64,000 nt of DNA, taken from Tricholoma matsutake. Its lineage: Eukaryota; Basidiomycota; Agaricomycetes; Agaricales; Tricholomataceae. Positions 1 to 11,043 of this stretch are shown one piece after another. Every line of letters starts with the position of its first letter. Positions within the stretch are counted from its first letter, which is position 1. The translations under genes and the position numbers were made by a program. The notes under the pieces were generated by a model that had not been told where the DNA came from, did not search any database, and saw only the letters and a list, made by a program, of their open reading frames with translations. The stretch spans positions 4,340,001 to 4,404,000 of the forward strand of contig AP026547.1 of NCBI GenBank assembly GCA_026075535.2, in the 5' to 3' direction.

Positions 1-2761
1 CAATACTGACCAATGAGCCGTGACATTTGTGGCCACCAATAGTTCCGTGAGGTGAGCTCCAAGGTCTTCCAGCATCCGTGGTGGCCAGCATCCGGGGTGG
101 CCAGCATCTGGGGTGGCCAGCAATCTGTGAGTCATGGTGTTGGGATATGATGCACCGGCAAAGGTCTGGGTCATTGGGAACATAGATGCGATCCCTGAAA
201 TACAACAAGTCCTCCTTTTCAGCCCACTCTGCCGCACGTAAGGAAAGGGTCGATCCCTTCCTCAGTTCTTTAACAGCTCGGGCGACAACATCCTCATGTA
301 AACCACTACGGTTTGCGCGACGAATGTCACGTAGAATGTCCCACTCCTCGCCCTGGGGTGCGATGCCTTCCAGTGCCCGAATGGTGAACAGGTCTGGCTG
401 CAACAGCACAATGTTTTGGTTGTCACCGCTGCCATCCCCATGGTCTGCACGTCGGGATAGGGCATCGGTCTTCCCCATGCTGCGACCCGGACGGTGGTGC
501 AAGGAGAAGTCGAATCTAGATAGATACAGGGACCAACGAGCTTGATGACGGTTCAATTTCTTGGCTGTCATGAAGTACTCGAGGTTCTTGTGATCCATCC
601 AAATTTCCACCTTGTGTTGGGCACCCTCGAGGAAGTGTCGCCACTCCTCAAGCGCACGCATTATCGCCAACATCTCCTTGTCATGGATCTCGTAGTTTCT
701 CTCTACAGCACTAAGGCTTTTGGAGTAGAACGCAACAGGATGCCACTTCTGGTCCTCCAGAGACTGCTGAGACAACACAGCGCCCGTCGCAAAGTCAGAA
801 CTGTCGGCTTCTACACGAAAAGGACGCGAATCATCAGCAAAGGTAAGGATCGGAGCGGAAGTGACCATCTCCTTAAGCTTTTCGAACGCCTCCTGTTGTG
901 CATTATCCCACCTCCATGCCTCCTTTCCTGTCAAGTCAAACAGCGGTCATGCATGATGTGAGAAATCCTTGATAAAACGCCGATAAAAATTGATGAAGCC
1001 CAGGAAAGACTGCACCTCCTTCTTGTTTGTGGGCGTCGGCCAAGCTGTGACCCCGTTTACCTTGATAGGATCCATCTCCACTTGACCCTCCGAGATAATC
1101 AGGCCGAGGTACTCGATCTTGGTCCTTTCGAACTCGCATTTGTCCTGACGAAGGTAGAGTTTGTACCGTCAAAGTCGCTCTAGGACAAGGCGCGTGATGC
1201 GACGGTGCTCTTCAACCGTGTGAGTGAAGATGAGGATGTCATCGAGATAGATGCAGACAATGCCTTCGAGGATGAGGTCATGGAAGATGTCGTTCATCAT
1301 GGTCTGAAAGGTGGCAGGGCTATTAGTAAGGCCAAAGAACATGACAAGCGGTTCAAAAAGACCACGGTTAGTACGAAAGGCTGCCTTCCACTCATCTCCC
1401 TCCTTTATCCTCACATTATTATAGCCCCAACGGACATCAAGCTTGGTGAAGTATCGGGCTCCACGGAGCTGGTTTATGAGTTCAGAGATGAGGGGTAGTG
1501 GGTAGCGATTTTTGACCGTGATGTTGTTGTGTCTTCTGTAGTCTTGAACCGGTCGAAGTGAGCCATCCTTCTTCTTGACAAAGAAAAAGGGAGAGGCCAT
1601 GGGTGACTTCGATGGTCGAATACGTCCAGAGGCCAGGTGCTCGTCGATGAACTGGTCAAGCTGCCGTTGTTCCTCCGGAGAGAGAGGATAGACCTTGCAG
1701 GATGAAGGGGTTGCGCCGGGGGTGAGTTCGATCGCGTGATCCCATGGCTTACGCGCAGGAAGAGAGTCGAATGACTCCTTGGAGAACACGTCTTCAAACT
1801 CATGGAGATGAGGGAGTAAGGAGTTAGTAGAGGATTTAGCAGCGTTGTTTTTGTGGAAGGCCTCGGCAAGGCATTGGGATATGTTCGATGTGGCACACAC
1901 CTCATGCGATGAGCGAATCGCAGTGTAGAAGATCCGATCACCCTCCTCCACTTCCTCTGGGTCCTCATCATCATCATCCGAGTCCGGCATTAGATCAGGA
2001 ACCCCTTCCAATTCCACTTCAGGTATAGGCAGGGGTCCAGCACGACACTTCTGAGTTCGTCATATTGCCGCCTTCTGTCCACAACATTCTTGCCTGGCTT
2101 CTGTGAAACACGTCCGACAGCGGGATGGACATCGGCTCATGGTAACCTCCCCGGTGCGCCAGTCGACCTCTGGGTTATGGTCTCAAAGCCATGGATATCC
2201 CAAAATCACCTTTTGCTTTCCTAATTGAGTGACAGCAAAAAGGGCACGCTCACTATGATCTTTGTAATGGAGAACCAGGTCTGCAACCTCTCGGATGGCA
2301 CCAGCTTCATTTGGGGATCCATCCACGTTATATACAGGTATCGGACGTGAGAGTGAGCGAGTATTTAGACGATGTTGTTGTACCAGATGGGAATCGATGA
2401 AGAGACCAGTCGCACCAGAGTCCAGGAGCACAGAGACACCGAGTATCTGTCCAGTGTCGGTCGTCTGCAGTTCGATGGCTAGGTTTAAGGAATGTGCAGA
2501 GGGAGTGGATGCCACAATATACTTGCGTGGTAGTTTACGCTCCCATGATTTAATTTTGGGACGTGGAGTAGAAGGAGAGATGGGGAGAGCAGGTATGTCT
2601 TTAGCCAACTTCGAAGGGTCAGAGAGGGGAGCAGTCACAGAAATGGATTCATTCTCCGGGGATTCAACTGACAAGACTTCAAAGTGGTTATGGACAGGCA
2701 GTGAGGGCGTACAATTCACTCGCTGCGAATAGGAAAATCCTGCTCCTCTACAACTTCCAGC
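1..2761 (-). pseudogene. Broken pol of gypsy B copy 1 (protease-RT-RNase H-integrase)
   Basis: Read on the minus strand from about 2761, pol has a protease with active-site segment LLDSGATGLFID, then reverse transcriptase with YLDDIL, then RNase H (HKVEIW.DHKNLEYF, DALSRR), then the start of integrase. It is split by TGA codons at 2183-2185, 1169-1171 and just after FSHHA near 955. At the first two the sister copy has CGA, so these are point stops. A 16-bp triplication near 69-116 also shifts integrase. Pol is in the -1 frame relative to gag, and the two overlap by about 45 nt (2716-2761). No functional product is expected. Confidence 0.9.
69..116. repeat. 16-bp tandem triplication inside integrase of gypsy B copy 1
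   Basis: Three consecutive 16-bp units (69-84, 85-100, 101-116), each close to CCAGCATCCGGGGTGG, stand where the second copy of the element has one unit. The extra 32 bp is not a multiple of three, so it shifts the frame in the integrase N-terminal zinc-binding (HHCC) segment. It looks like a local slippage duplication after insertion. Confidence 0.9.
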
Positions 2762-3834
2762 TTAACCTCCTCTGCAACTTGATCCTTCGCTTCCTCAACA
2801 TCTACAAGTGCCAACAAATCTTGCAGGAGTTCGTCTCGCCCCTCAGGGGTGAGCATGCAGATATCCTGATGATGGGGACACGCTCCAGCCCTGTGTCCAG
2901 GTTCCCCACAACGGTAGCAGAGATCCAACTTACATGTATGGCTGCGGGCTGCATCAACATCCATTGGTACTGGGACATTGACGGCTGGTGTGGGAGTTTG
3001 ACGAGCAGGAATGGGGTTAGGGCAGGGGAGGCTTCAATTGAAGGTGTAGGGTGTATGAGTGGTAGTTGGAGCATGGAATGCAGCATTAAACGCCGCATTT
3101 GTGAGTCGGTTCTCGTCACAGAGTGAAGCAGCTTCATACCAAGCAAGGATATCATCGTCTGCTGGGCGCCCTTCCAACATCTGTGCAATCTGGTCCTGAA
3201 TTTCTCGGTTGAGCCCCCGTCGGAACTTCACCACCACTGGTAACCCACTCCCATACCCTGCCATGTCCACCAAATCCTTGAACTCATCGATATAGTCGTC
3301 CACGGATCGACATCCCTGGTGGTAAGTGGATGACTCAAGTCGTGTCACTGCTCGGTGGCATTCATTGAGGGGGCAGAAGTGGCGTACGAACTCAGCTCGA
3401 AAGTCACCCCAAGTGGAGAAAGGTAGAGAACCGAGTTCTTTAGTTTGACGTAGGATACGGTCCACATAGAGATAGGCGCGTTCAGATTTCATGTATGTGA
3501 AGGCCCAATAAATTTTTGCAGCCTCATTGATGAATTGATGCGACTGGAGACTAATGTATAACTCACAGGAATTAAGGAATGCACGTCCCTGCACACGTGC
3601 ACCATTAAATTCGGTGGGGGGGGACGGTTTGATCTGGGCACGTTCCTTAGTGGACACGTTTGGCAAAACATCGTTGTCGGGTGCGCTTGGAGTCGTGAAG
3701 GGGGAACTATTAGTCGTAGGGTTAGCCTGGAGGGTCCTAACGAAGTTTTCAATCGTAGATTTAAGCGAGTCGATTTGCGCGCGCATTCCAGAAACGTCGC
3801 TTTCAAGCGCGTCGAAGCGTTCTGATGTGTCCAT
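2716..3834 (-). pseudogene. Broken gag of gypsy B copy 1
   Basis: The ATG at 3834 opens a capsid-like protein (MDTSERFDALESD...) with the retrotransposon-gag core (LYVDRILRQTKELGSLPFSTWGDFRAEFVRHF). After about 265 codons a TGA at 3034-3036 replaces the CGA seen in the sister copy. The same frame then continues to a CCHC zinc knuckle (CYRCGEPGHRAGACPH, near 2900) and ends at 2716. Frame identity on both sides of the stop shows a single original gag ORF. It would have packaged element RNA in virus-like particles. Confidence 0.88.
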
Positions 3835-3988
3835 GTCACTAGGGAGCGCGTTTGGCGAAAATGGCGGCGTGATAAAGGCGAGAGTATCTGGAACGGTGTG
3901 TAGGGACTCTGTGGAGCTTTGGGAAGCGTTGTCCAGTCCGTACCTGCCTATTTTGGGCAGCGCGTTCGCGATTTTCGGGCCTTAGGGG

Positions 3989-4111
3989 AGAGTTTTCTAC
4001 TATAAGGGCAACCTGAGCCTCTAGCAAAGGGAAATCCGAAGTTAAAATTATGCTACATAATACAGGGATTGGGGGCGCACCTAGCAAAGGGAAATCCGAA
4101 GAGAAAACTCT
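3989..4111 (-). promoter_or_regulatory. Putative self-priming site of gypsy B (PBS with matching LTR segment)
   Basis: Two bases inside the LTR border lies AGAGTTTTCT on the plus strand (3989-3998). The LTR carries its exact reverse complement AGAAAACTCT at 4102-4111. On element RNA these 10-nt segments would pair, so the transcript's own 5' end could prime reverse transcription. This is the known arrangement of Tf1/sushi-group gypsy elements. The same pair is present in the complete copy. No tRNA 3'-end match was seen in the PBS position. Transcript start at 4111 is inferred. Confidence 0.55.
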
Positions 4112-4426
4112 AAGGATCCCCTTGCTGATGCCCAGTATATGTGAAGACGACAAAAATCAAATATAACCTAAAAATAGAAAAAGGCGGAGATAGGCGGATC
4201 AAGGCCGCCGAATGACATCATACCAAGGGGTATGTGTCGGAAGGGGTACTCTGCCTCTAAATATAAAAGTGTCAACATATACAAACATGATAGCAAGGGA
4301 AAATTAGTAATAAAATCCGGGAAAATCATAGAAAATGAAGAATAGAAGGAAATGAGGTGGGGAAAAATATGGGACAAACATAAAAAATAGGAAAAACACA
4401 CAGGGCACCCCCCTAGTCCCCTTACA
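4001..4426 (-). repeat. 5' LTR of gypsy B copy 1 (426 bp)
   Basis: The 426-bp LTR is the same length as both LTRs of the complete copy (57525-57950, 63146-63571). On the minus strand it begins TGTAAGGGGAC and ends CCCTTATA, so the outer end is TG but the inner end is TA, not the usual CA. It holds an internal direct repeat, CTAGCAAAGGGAAATCCGAA, at 4021 and 4081. A TATA-like stretch at 4136-4141 (CATATA on the minus strand) lies about 25-30 nt upstream of 4111, the proposed transcript start. Confidence 0.92.
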
Positions 4427-4431
4427 GTAAC

Positions 4432-7400
4432 ACGACTAATGGCAAGACTGTGGGCATCATCATGCCTAGCTCATGAGTCGACGAACCTGAGGATGGTGAA
4501 ACTTCACTCATCGGGGCTGTTATGCCAAGTGCTGTTTTAGGTTCTGGTTCTGAATCTGAAGACGATGTGAGTGCACCTCTTACAGTCAGACACTTGCACT
4601 GGTGGTGTTCCTTGTTGGGACCTGCCATTGACAAACCCCTCACAGTGAAGGGTATGCTCAATTGTGGTGCCCACATCGTCCTCATCGATGAATCTCTCAT
4701 TACCTGTCTTGGTCTTCATCATTTCTGTCTGCACAAACCACTCCCAATCTCTGTTGCCATGAATAATGCTACCTGTTCTGATAGTCACTTGCATGAATAT
4801 GTAAAAGTTACCCCATTTGCACCCAACTCTTCATAAGTTTTGCATACCGTGAAGGCTATTATCACACCTGGACTTTGTGTTCCCCTTCTTCTGGGATTGC
4901 CATTCTTAGTCACTAATAACATTGTTGCTGATTTTGTTGCCTGTACAGCTATTGATAAAGACTCAAACGTTGATCTCCTCAACCCTCCGATACACTTGAA
5001 ACCTAAGAAGCTTGTGACCCCATCTGTAAGCATCCCAGAGGTGAAACAATTAAAGAAAACTGTCCTCAATGAATTGGTAATGGTGTGCAAAAAGTGTTTG
5101 CACTGTGGTAAAGGTGTCCCTGAAAACATTAAACTGCTGAATGTTGCAAGACTGAATAGAAATCTTGGCACTCCAGAAGTGAATGACCTTGTTAGAAAAG
5201 GACTTCCTATCAGATTTCAAGGATGTGTTTGAGCCACTACCACACATTGACAAACTACCTCACAATGTTACTGCATGAATTAAATTAAAGGATGCAGAAC
5301 AGACAATAAAAACTTGAACTTATACCTGCCCACAGAAATTCTGTGATGCCTGGCAAACATTGGTACAACAACATTTGGATGCAGGGCATATCCGCCCATC
5401 ATCACCTCATGCCTCTCCTGCATTCATTATTCCAAAATCAGATCCGACTATCCTGCCCCATTGGGTAAACAACTACCATCAACTGAACAAAAACATGATC
5501 ATGGACTCGCACCCACTACCTCGCATCAACAACATCCTTAATGACTGCACTAAGGGCAAAATCTGGGCCACTATTGACATGATGAACAGTTTCTTCCAAA
5601 CACGCATGCACCCTGATGATATTCCCCTTACTGCCATCTCAACCCCCTTTGGCCTGTTCAAATGGATGGTAATGCTGATGGGCTTGAGGAATGCCCCCGT
5701 GATTCATCAGCAATGAGTGACATCTGCATTACACCCTCACATTGGCAAGATCTGCCACATCTACCTCAATGACATCATCATCTGGTCGAATACTGTGGAA
5801 GAACAGTGTGAGAATGTGCGAACAATCCTGTCTGCGCTCTGAGGCTCACAACTCTACTGTAACCCCCGAAAAACACATTTGTTCGAGAGAGAGGTCAACT
5901 TTCTTGGTCACCACATCTCCGCACGCAGGATTGAAGCTGATACAAAGAAAACTGATAGGATTGTCAACTGGCTCCAGCCCCAAAGCTAGTTGATGGCAGG
6001 GGTTACCCCTGGGTGTCAAATCTCATACCCTTACCCCTACCCCTGAACACCCTACCCTTAGGGGTAAGGGTATGGAAACATATAAGGGTTGCCAAGGGTA
6101 TGGGAGGGTTTGTCAAGGGTACAAGGGTTTGGCACAAAATCAACATATTTAGAGCAAAATTCATTTGAAAAGTGTTGATAACTATTGTATTTACTATTGA
6201 TATCACATATTAATGCCTCTTATTAACATATGAAAGCCAATCCCAAAATCTGAATTTAATTGATGAAAATCTTGAATATGAGTCTTTGTAGCTGAAAAAA
6301 TCAAATAATATTCTTACATAAGCATATCCCTGGCATACCCCTGTACCCTTAGTAAGGGTACAGGGGTATGTAAGGGTATGAACTTCCAAATCCCTACCCT
6401 TACCCCTCATACCCTTAGCCCAAAAACACAAGAGTATACCCCTACCCCTGCCTTGCCTTACCTGAAGTGCTAAGGAAGTTCACCAGTTCTGTGGCTTGGT
6501 CTGCTACATCGCACATTTCTTGCCACAAATAACAGAACACACACGTGTCCTGATGGAACTTACAACAAAAGAGTGTAATGCAAATTTCCCCCCTTGGGCA
6601 GATGCTCACCAACAGGCCTTTGAGGCTGGTGGTTGGACATGACTGTTTAACCACGATTGATCATAACTTGATACCTGAATTTAAAATCTTTGTGACTACC
6701 GATGCAAGTGACTTCCAGTCTGGCGCTGTCCTTTCTTTCAGAAAAATGTGGGAAACCGCTTGACCAGTAGCCTTTGATTTGATGACATTCAAAGGAGCAG
6801 AACTTAATTACCCAGTACATGAGAAGGAAATGCTTGCCATTATCCATGCACTTGACAAATGGTGATCTGATCTTATCGGCACCCCAATCTTGATATACAC
6901 CGACCATAAGACCCTCAAAAATTTTGAGACTCAGAAAGACCTTGGCCGCCGCCAAGCAAGGTGGATGGAATTCATGTCCCAGTATGACTACAAAATCATG
7001 TATGTGAAAGGGGAACTGAATACAGTCGCAGACACACTGTCTCGCACTGCGTTTGAAGCAGGGGACACCACCTTCACAGAGAACACAGACAGGGGGGAAC
7101 CCATGTTAGTAATCATGAGTAAAGAAGCGGATCCCTTTATGTGTGCACAGATCCTAACCGACCTGGACACATCACCTGTTCCAGACACATTGATTGCCGT
7201 CACCATGTCAATCACAGCCAATGATGAATTACTGATGAACATCCGTGAACACTACAGCATGGACCCATGGTGTAAACACCTGCTCAAAGCGGAATTTTTC
7301 CCCCACAGAATCCAGGAATCAAACGGCTTATTATATGCTGGTGATCGACTAATCATCCCTTGTGTCTCAAAGGTATGTGAGCTCTTGTACCATTTGGCTC

Positions 7401-8692
7401 ACAATGTACTAGGTCATTTTGGGTTTGCAAAAACATACAGTTCACTCCATGAGTCATTCTACTGGCCTAACATGCAATGGGATTTGGAGCATGCATATAT
7501 CCCTGGGTGTGCGGAATGTCAATGGAATAAAAGCATGACTCAGAAACCACTGGGCCCCCTTCATCCCCTACTGGTACCTGACCAACGAGGCAACTCTGTG
7601 GTGATAGATTTTATTGGGCCCCTACCCAAGGATGATGGCGACAACTGCATCATCAGTTTCACTGACCATTTAAACAGTGATGTCCGCATCATCCCCATGC
7701 AGACAGATATCTCAGCTGAGGACCTCATGGTCATTTTTTTCAACCAGTGGTATTGTGAGAATGGCCTACCATCAGAAATCATTTCAGACCACGACAAACT
7801 CTTCATGTCAAAGTTTTGGCAAAACTTACACAAGCTGACCGGGGTGAAACTGAAGATGTCAACAGCATACCACCCAGAATCTGATGGGGCAAGCAAGCAG
7901 TCTAACAAAATGATCAACCAATGTCTTTGCTACCACGTGGAGCATAACCAAAAGGGGTGGCGACAACCGTTACCCTGGGTGCGTTTCGACATTATGAACA
8001 CCCTTAACAGTTCTACAGGCTTCTCTCCCTTCCAACTTTGAATGGGGCATTCACCACATCTCATACCTCCCCTCATGCAATCAGGCGAAGTGAACATGAC
8101 CAACATTTGCACTTCATCTGTAATCGAACAGCTGTGCCTGGATGTCCTGGAAGTGAAGGACAATATGCTGCATGCCAAAATCTCACAATCTCTGTCTGCT
8201 AATGAGCATCACTCTAACAATTTTCCCTTTAGGATGGGGGACCATGTTGTTCTGTCTACACTACACAGACAACAGGACTACAAAGTGAAAGGCAAAAAGT
8301 GGGTCACTAAATTCATGCCTCGCTATGATGGACCCTACAAGATCATGGACACCACCCCAGAGATCTCAACAGTCACCATCAACCTCCCTAATCATCCAAA
8401 TGTGTTCCCAACATTCCATACCTCGCAAATCCAACCATTTGTTGAAAACGATGATGCACTCTTCCTGAACCGACAATTGGAGGAACCTGCACCTGTTTTT
8501 GTCAACAACAAGGAAGAATTCATCATCGATCAAATCCTGGACAAACGACGATGAGGTAGAGGGTCGCAGTACCTTGTCTGCTGGGCCAGTTATGGCCCCG
8601 AAGAAGACCATTGGTTACTGGGACACAAAGTGGCTGACTGCAAAGCCCTCAACATCTGGTTGGTGAGATGGGATCTGGTTGCTAGTATGTAG
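4432..8692 (+). pseudogene. Degenerate pol of gypsy G (PR-RT-RH-IN-chromodomain)
   Basis: Domains in order: protease-like (GMLNCGAHIVLID, about 4650-4690, with Asn at the catalytic Asp position); RT (about 5360-5980, with YLNDIIIW for YLDD); RNase H (TTDASDF near 6700; IYTDHKTLKNFE, 6890; DTLSRTAF); integrase zinc region and DDE core (VVIDFIGPLP, about 7600; AYHPESDGASKQ, 7866); and a C-terminal chromodomain split by a TGA after DQILDKRR at 8552. The longest intact stretch is 383 codons (6890-8041). In-frame stops and an insertion at about 5990-6455 interrupt the rest. Not expressed as a working polyprotein. Confidence 0.88.
5990..6460. mobile_element. Small GGGTAAGG-rich MITE-like insertion in gypsy G
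   Basis: About 460 bp of non-gypsy DNA splits the RT/RNase H linker of gypsy G. Host coding sequence stops at ...WLQPQS and resumes near 6462 as SAKEVHQFCGLV. The insert is packed with CCCTTACCCC/GGGTAAGGG blocks at both ends and has short inverted ends (GGCAGGGGT near 5995; ACCCCTGCC near 6445). The middle is AT-rich with no ORF. A possible 3-bp AAG duplication flanks it. This is probably a non-autonomous DNA element; its superfamily is not determined. Confidence 0.6.
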
Positions 8693-8825
8693 CCTTTCAA
8701 TTTCATTCGCCAGCCAGTAGCTTTTCCCCCTGGGGTTTTTAATACACCCATGCCTTTGGTTTTTTTTACAATACCTTTCTACTTGGCTGGGGACCTTGGT
8801 TTGAATTTTTTATGGGGGGGGAGGG

Positions 8826-9038
8826 TGTAATGATGGCTCATATTGACACTTGTTTACTGTCACATGACAACTGATACATGGGGAGGGAGCTCACTTACTC
8901 ACAAACCACAACATCCGACTGTAGTACTACGTAGTGCTCACATTTATCATCAATCCATACCTTGTGCTCATTAGTGTCTTGATCCTTGCAGTCTCATGGC
9001 TAGTGATTTCTCGTGCGCATACCACATGAGGTTACATA
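8826..9038 (+). repeat. 3' LTR of gypsy G (partial or of uncertain end)
   Basis: A purine run, ATGGGGGGGGAGGG (8812-8825), is followed directly by TGTAATGATGG, the classic polypurine-tract/LTR junction for a plus-strand element whose chromodomain ends at about 8690. The LTR's far end cannot be fixed because no second copy is present and a copia LTR begins at about 9039. Confidence 0.6.
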
Positions 9039-9223
9039 TATTGGGATAATAATTGTTCAAGGAGGAAGGGGACTTATTATTGAGCATGATGAGAGTCAAA
9101 GAGAGACCTAGATGTCTCGTATACTCCTATTGCAAGTAGTGAGCATACTGTGTTCTATAAATAGCATGTACTATTAATAGCATTATTTACTTGGACTGGG
9201 CACAGCTTGCCTGTATCCCAACA
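9039..9223 (-). repeat. LTR of the copia relic (185 bp)
   Basis: The boundaries are set by the inverted terminal motif TTGGGATA/TATCCCAA and by the preceding purine tract. The 9039 end has TA where CA is expected, a probable single mutation. It contains a TATA-like CTATAAATAG near 9155 that reads on either strand. Confidence 0.55.
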
Positions 9224-9442
9224 CTCCCCCTCAAGCCTACCACAGATTGAGTACAGGGGAATGGTTACTTCATCCAGGTGTGTCAAAACCTCTGTGTGGT
9301 GGAAAACCCTGTGGGAAAAACCTATCCACACATGAGGAAAGCTACTGGGTTTCCAGTGCATTGACTGCCCATCTCTTCTCTATGTCAAGTAAATTTTGGC
9401 TTCAGTAGAGCTTTGGTTAATACATCTGTGGTTTGCTCTGGA
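9039..9442 (-). mobile_element. Relic 3' end of a Ty1/copia element with LTR
   Basis: On the minus strand, 9442-9370 still reads as the RNase H C-terminus of copia polyproteins (PEQTTDVLTKALLKPKF). After about 140 bp of decayed sequence comes a purine tract, GGCTTGAGGGGGAG, and an LTR running 9223 to 9039. LTR ends are inverted: TGTTGGGATA at 9223 and TATCCCAATA at 9039. All upstream copia sequence is missing because the match stops abruptly at 9443, where an inverted-repeat element begins. Confidence 0.7.
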
Positions 9443-9510
9443 CACGCTGCAAAATCTGAACAAAACTAATGATCTTAATCTGATTTGTAAAGCATGAAAA
9501 TCAATCATTT
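9443..9510 (+). repeat. Left inverted repeat arm (68 bp)
   Basis: Starts CACGCTGCAAAATCTGAAC. It pairs with the arm at 11044-11111 with three mismatches. Confidence 0.85.
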
Positions 9511-9869
9511 TCCCCTATTTGTATGGAGCGTGACATCAAGTCACCCAAGAGGTGACAGATTCGCCGATCCTGGCCATGTCTTACATAAGGGTAGGGGGTA
9601 GGGGGTACCCCCCATATTAGGCAGTTGCATGCTCTGTTTGGCTTTCGGCAGAAAGGCAGCAGAGTTTGATAGGATTGATACCAAGTGGACGCTATCTATC
9701 TGTTATCGCGCCTCCTCAACACTTGAGGTGCACCACTCTGCAGCATAAACCTATCACGATGGCGATCCAACACTGTAGATAGTGTACCATCACCCCACAA
9801 TCTTCCTTCCGTCCATTCTTTTCCTTTTCATGTTCATAATACCTTTTCCACTGGCAATAAGAAGAATCA

Positions 9870-10003
9870 ACCTTCTTGCGAAATCAGCAGAGCGTCAAAT
9901 GGTCCGCATCAAATTCTTTGCAAAAGATGTGGTGCCCACATCAGATATGCCCAGTCGTCTTCAAACTCGCTGAAGCAGCATCAAGGAAGCAAAGAATGTA
10001 GGT
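9870..10003 (+). pseudogene. Fragment of a small Cys/His zinc-finger protein
   Basis: One plus-strand frame reads ILCKRCGAHIRYAQSSSN followed by SLKQHQGSKECR, a C-x2-C...H-x4-C pattern like BED-type or other transposon-associated fingers. Downstream (10069-10468) is a Ser/Pro-rich open stretch that could be a second exon after an intron ending TGTACAG at 10068. However, the splice that keeps the frame drops the last Cys, so I treat this as a fragment. It lies between the inverted repeats and may be the remnant of that element's own gene. Confidence 0.35.
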
Positions 10004-10499
10004 TAAAGTATCTTGGTGCATAATATTAATTCATTTTATTTTGACTTCAAACTAACTTTCTGTACAGATAACATCCTTAGTCAATCCAACCCTGTTACGC
10101 TATCTGCTCCACTACCGCCATCGTGTAATGGCACGACATTCTTCTGGGAACTCAGCTGCCCGTTTGCAACCTATCCTTTCAAGATCCACAGCTCTGTGTC
10201 GAAATACTCAACATTGATGGTTCTTCATCAACAATCCAAATCCGTTCGCCATCTAACCATTGGTAATAATGAAGAGGAGGCTTTGGGAATTCCAGATGAC
10301 AAGCAAGATACATTAGTTACTGCGTATGATTCATATGAAGCTCGTTGTATGAATCGTCTACCATCTATCCAGGATCATCGTAATGATTCTCCCCACCGAA
10401 CACGCACTCTTCTATCTGGGCCTGATCCCTTGATTCCACTACCTCTTCTTTCTTTTCATGTTCCATGATTCCATTAACCTATGATTTGCTTGTGATTCA

Positions 10500-11043
10500 C
10501 GTATTCAACATTCCTTATAGTAATATATTAGCTCAATGACTTATCTTGGACGTAGCGATAACTTTCGAGAGATGGCCGGGAAGCCGCTTTGATGATGCTT
10601 GATGACAAATCTGACTTGCCGTTGAACTGCCGACCGTTGATCCCATCAGCCCTGACCAGATCCAATGGCCGTAATTCCACGATCTGCCACCTCTTGAAGT
10701 CACCACTACTTTTGTACAAACAATACTCCACCTGTAAAATTTTGTTTTTTCTTATCCCTTTAGCCAAAGTGCTCCTTTTGATGAGAGTTATTGATCGGCT
10801 AGAGCAATTGATCTATTTCTCAAAATTGATATGAGATTGGCCATGTGTGACAGATTCATCTGGTATGTCACACAATGTGACTCATCTCTTTGGTGAAAAG
10901 ATAGTGTAAAAGTGTACAAATGAAAATATCCCTTGATTTCTGATGCTAAAATTTGGGCAAAATTTGGTATGTAATCTTTAAAAAATGCCAGATCTGATTT
11001 GGCCACTGTCAAAAGTTGGTGGCCACTTGGTGTCTAGCTCCAT
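10500..11043. other. Non-coding interior of the inverted-repeat element
   Basis: No gene is recognised. Sequence is AT-rich, with short ORFs of under 80 codons on both strands that show no domain. The inward continuation of the right inverted repeat covers its last about 80 bp. Confidence 0.4.

Larger units (their letters stand above)
1..4426 (-). mobile_element. Ty3/gypsy chromovirus 'gypsy B', copy 1 (cut by window start)
   Basis: This is an LTR retrotransposon on the minus strand. Its 5' LTR is at 4001-4426, followed leftward by gag, protease, reverse transcriptase, RNase H and the first part of integrase, where the window begins. It aligns along its whole length with the complete copy at 57525-63571, starting near 59180 of that copy, with only scattered transitions. 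It is coding-dead because of several in-frame stops. The base right of the LTR starts GTAAC (4427-4431), the expected 5-bp target duplication, but its partner lies outside the window. The flank at 4432 is open coding sequence of another gypsy (G), so this copy was inserted into G. Confidence 0.93.
4427..9038 (+). mobile_element. Decayed Ty3/gypsy element 'gypsy G' (5' part outside window)
   Basis: Plus-strand gypsy remains run from just right of gypsy B copy 1 through protease, RT, RNase H, integrase and a C-terminal chromodomain, to a polypurine tract (8813-8825) and the start of a 3' LTR at 8826. The LTR is followed or cut by a copia relic at 9039. Gag and the 5' LTR must lie left of gypsy B, outside the window. 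Many stops, the catalytic changes described below and an internal insertion make it non-autonomous. Confidence 0.85.

Noticed and set aside
1205..1498. Long ORFs antisense to gypsy genes (for example 1205-1498, 3554-3985, 59331-59690)
   Set aside because: They mirror the conserved minus-strand pol/gag frames and have no domains of their own.
5990..6460. Telomere repeats
   Set aside because: Blocks are GGGTAAGGG variants, irregular and on both strands inside a gypsy element, not an array of TTAGGG.
8826..9223. A single 398-bp LTR for gypsy G
   Set aside because: TTGGGATA/TATCCCAA inverted ends and the copia purine tract fit a separate 185-bp copia LTR at 9039-9223.
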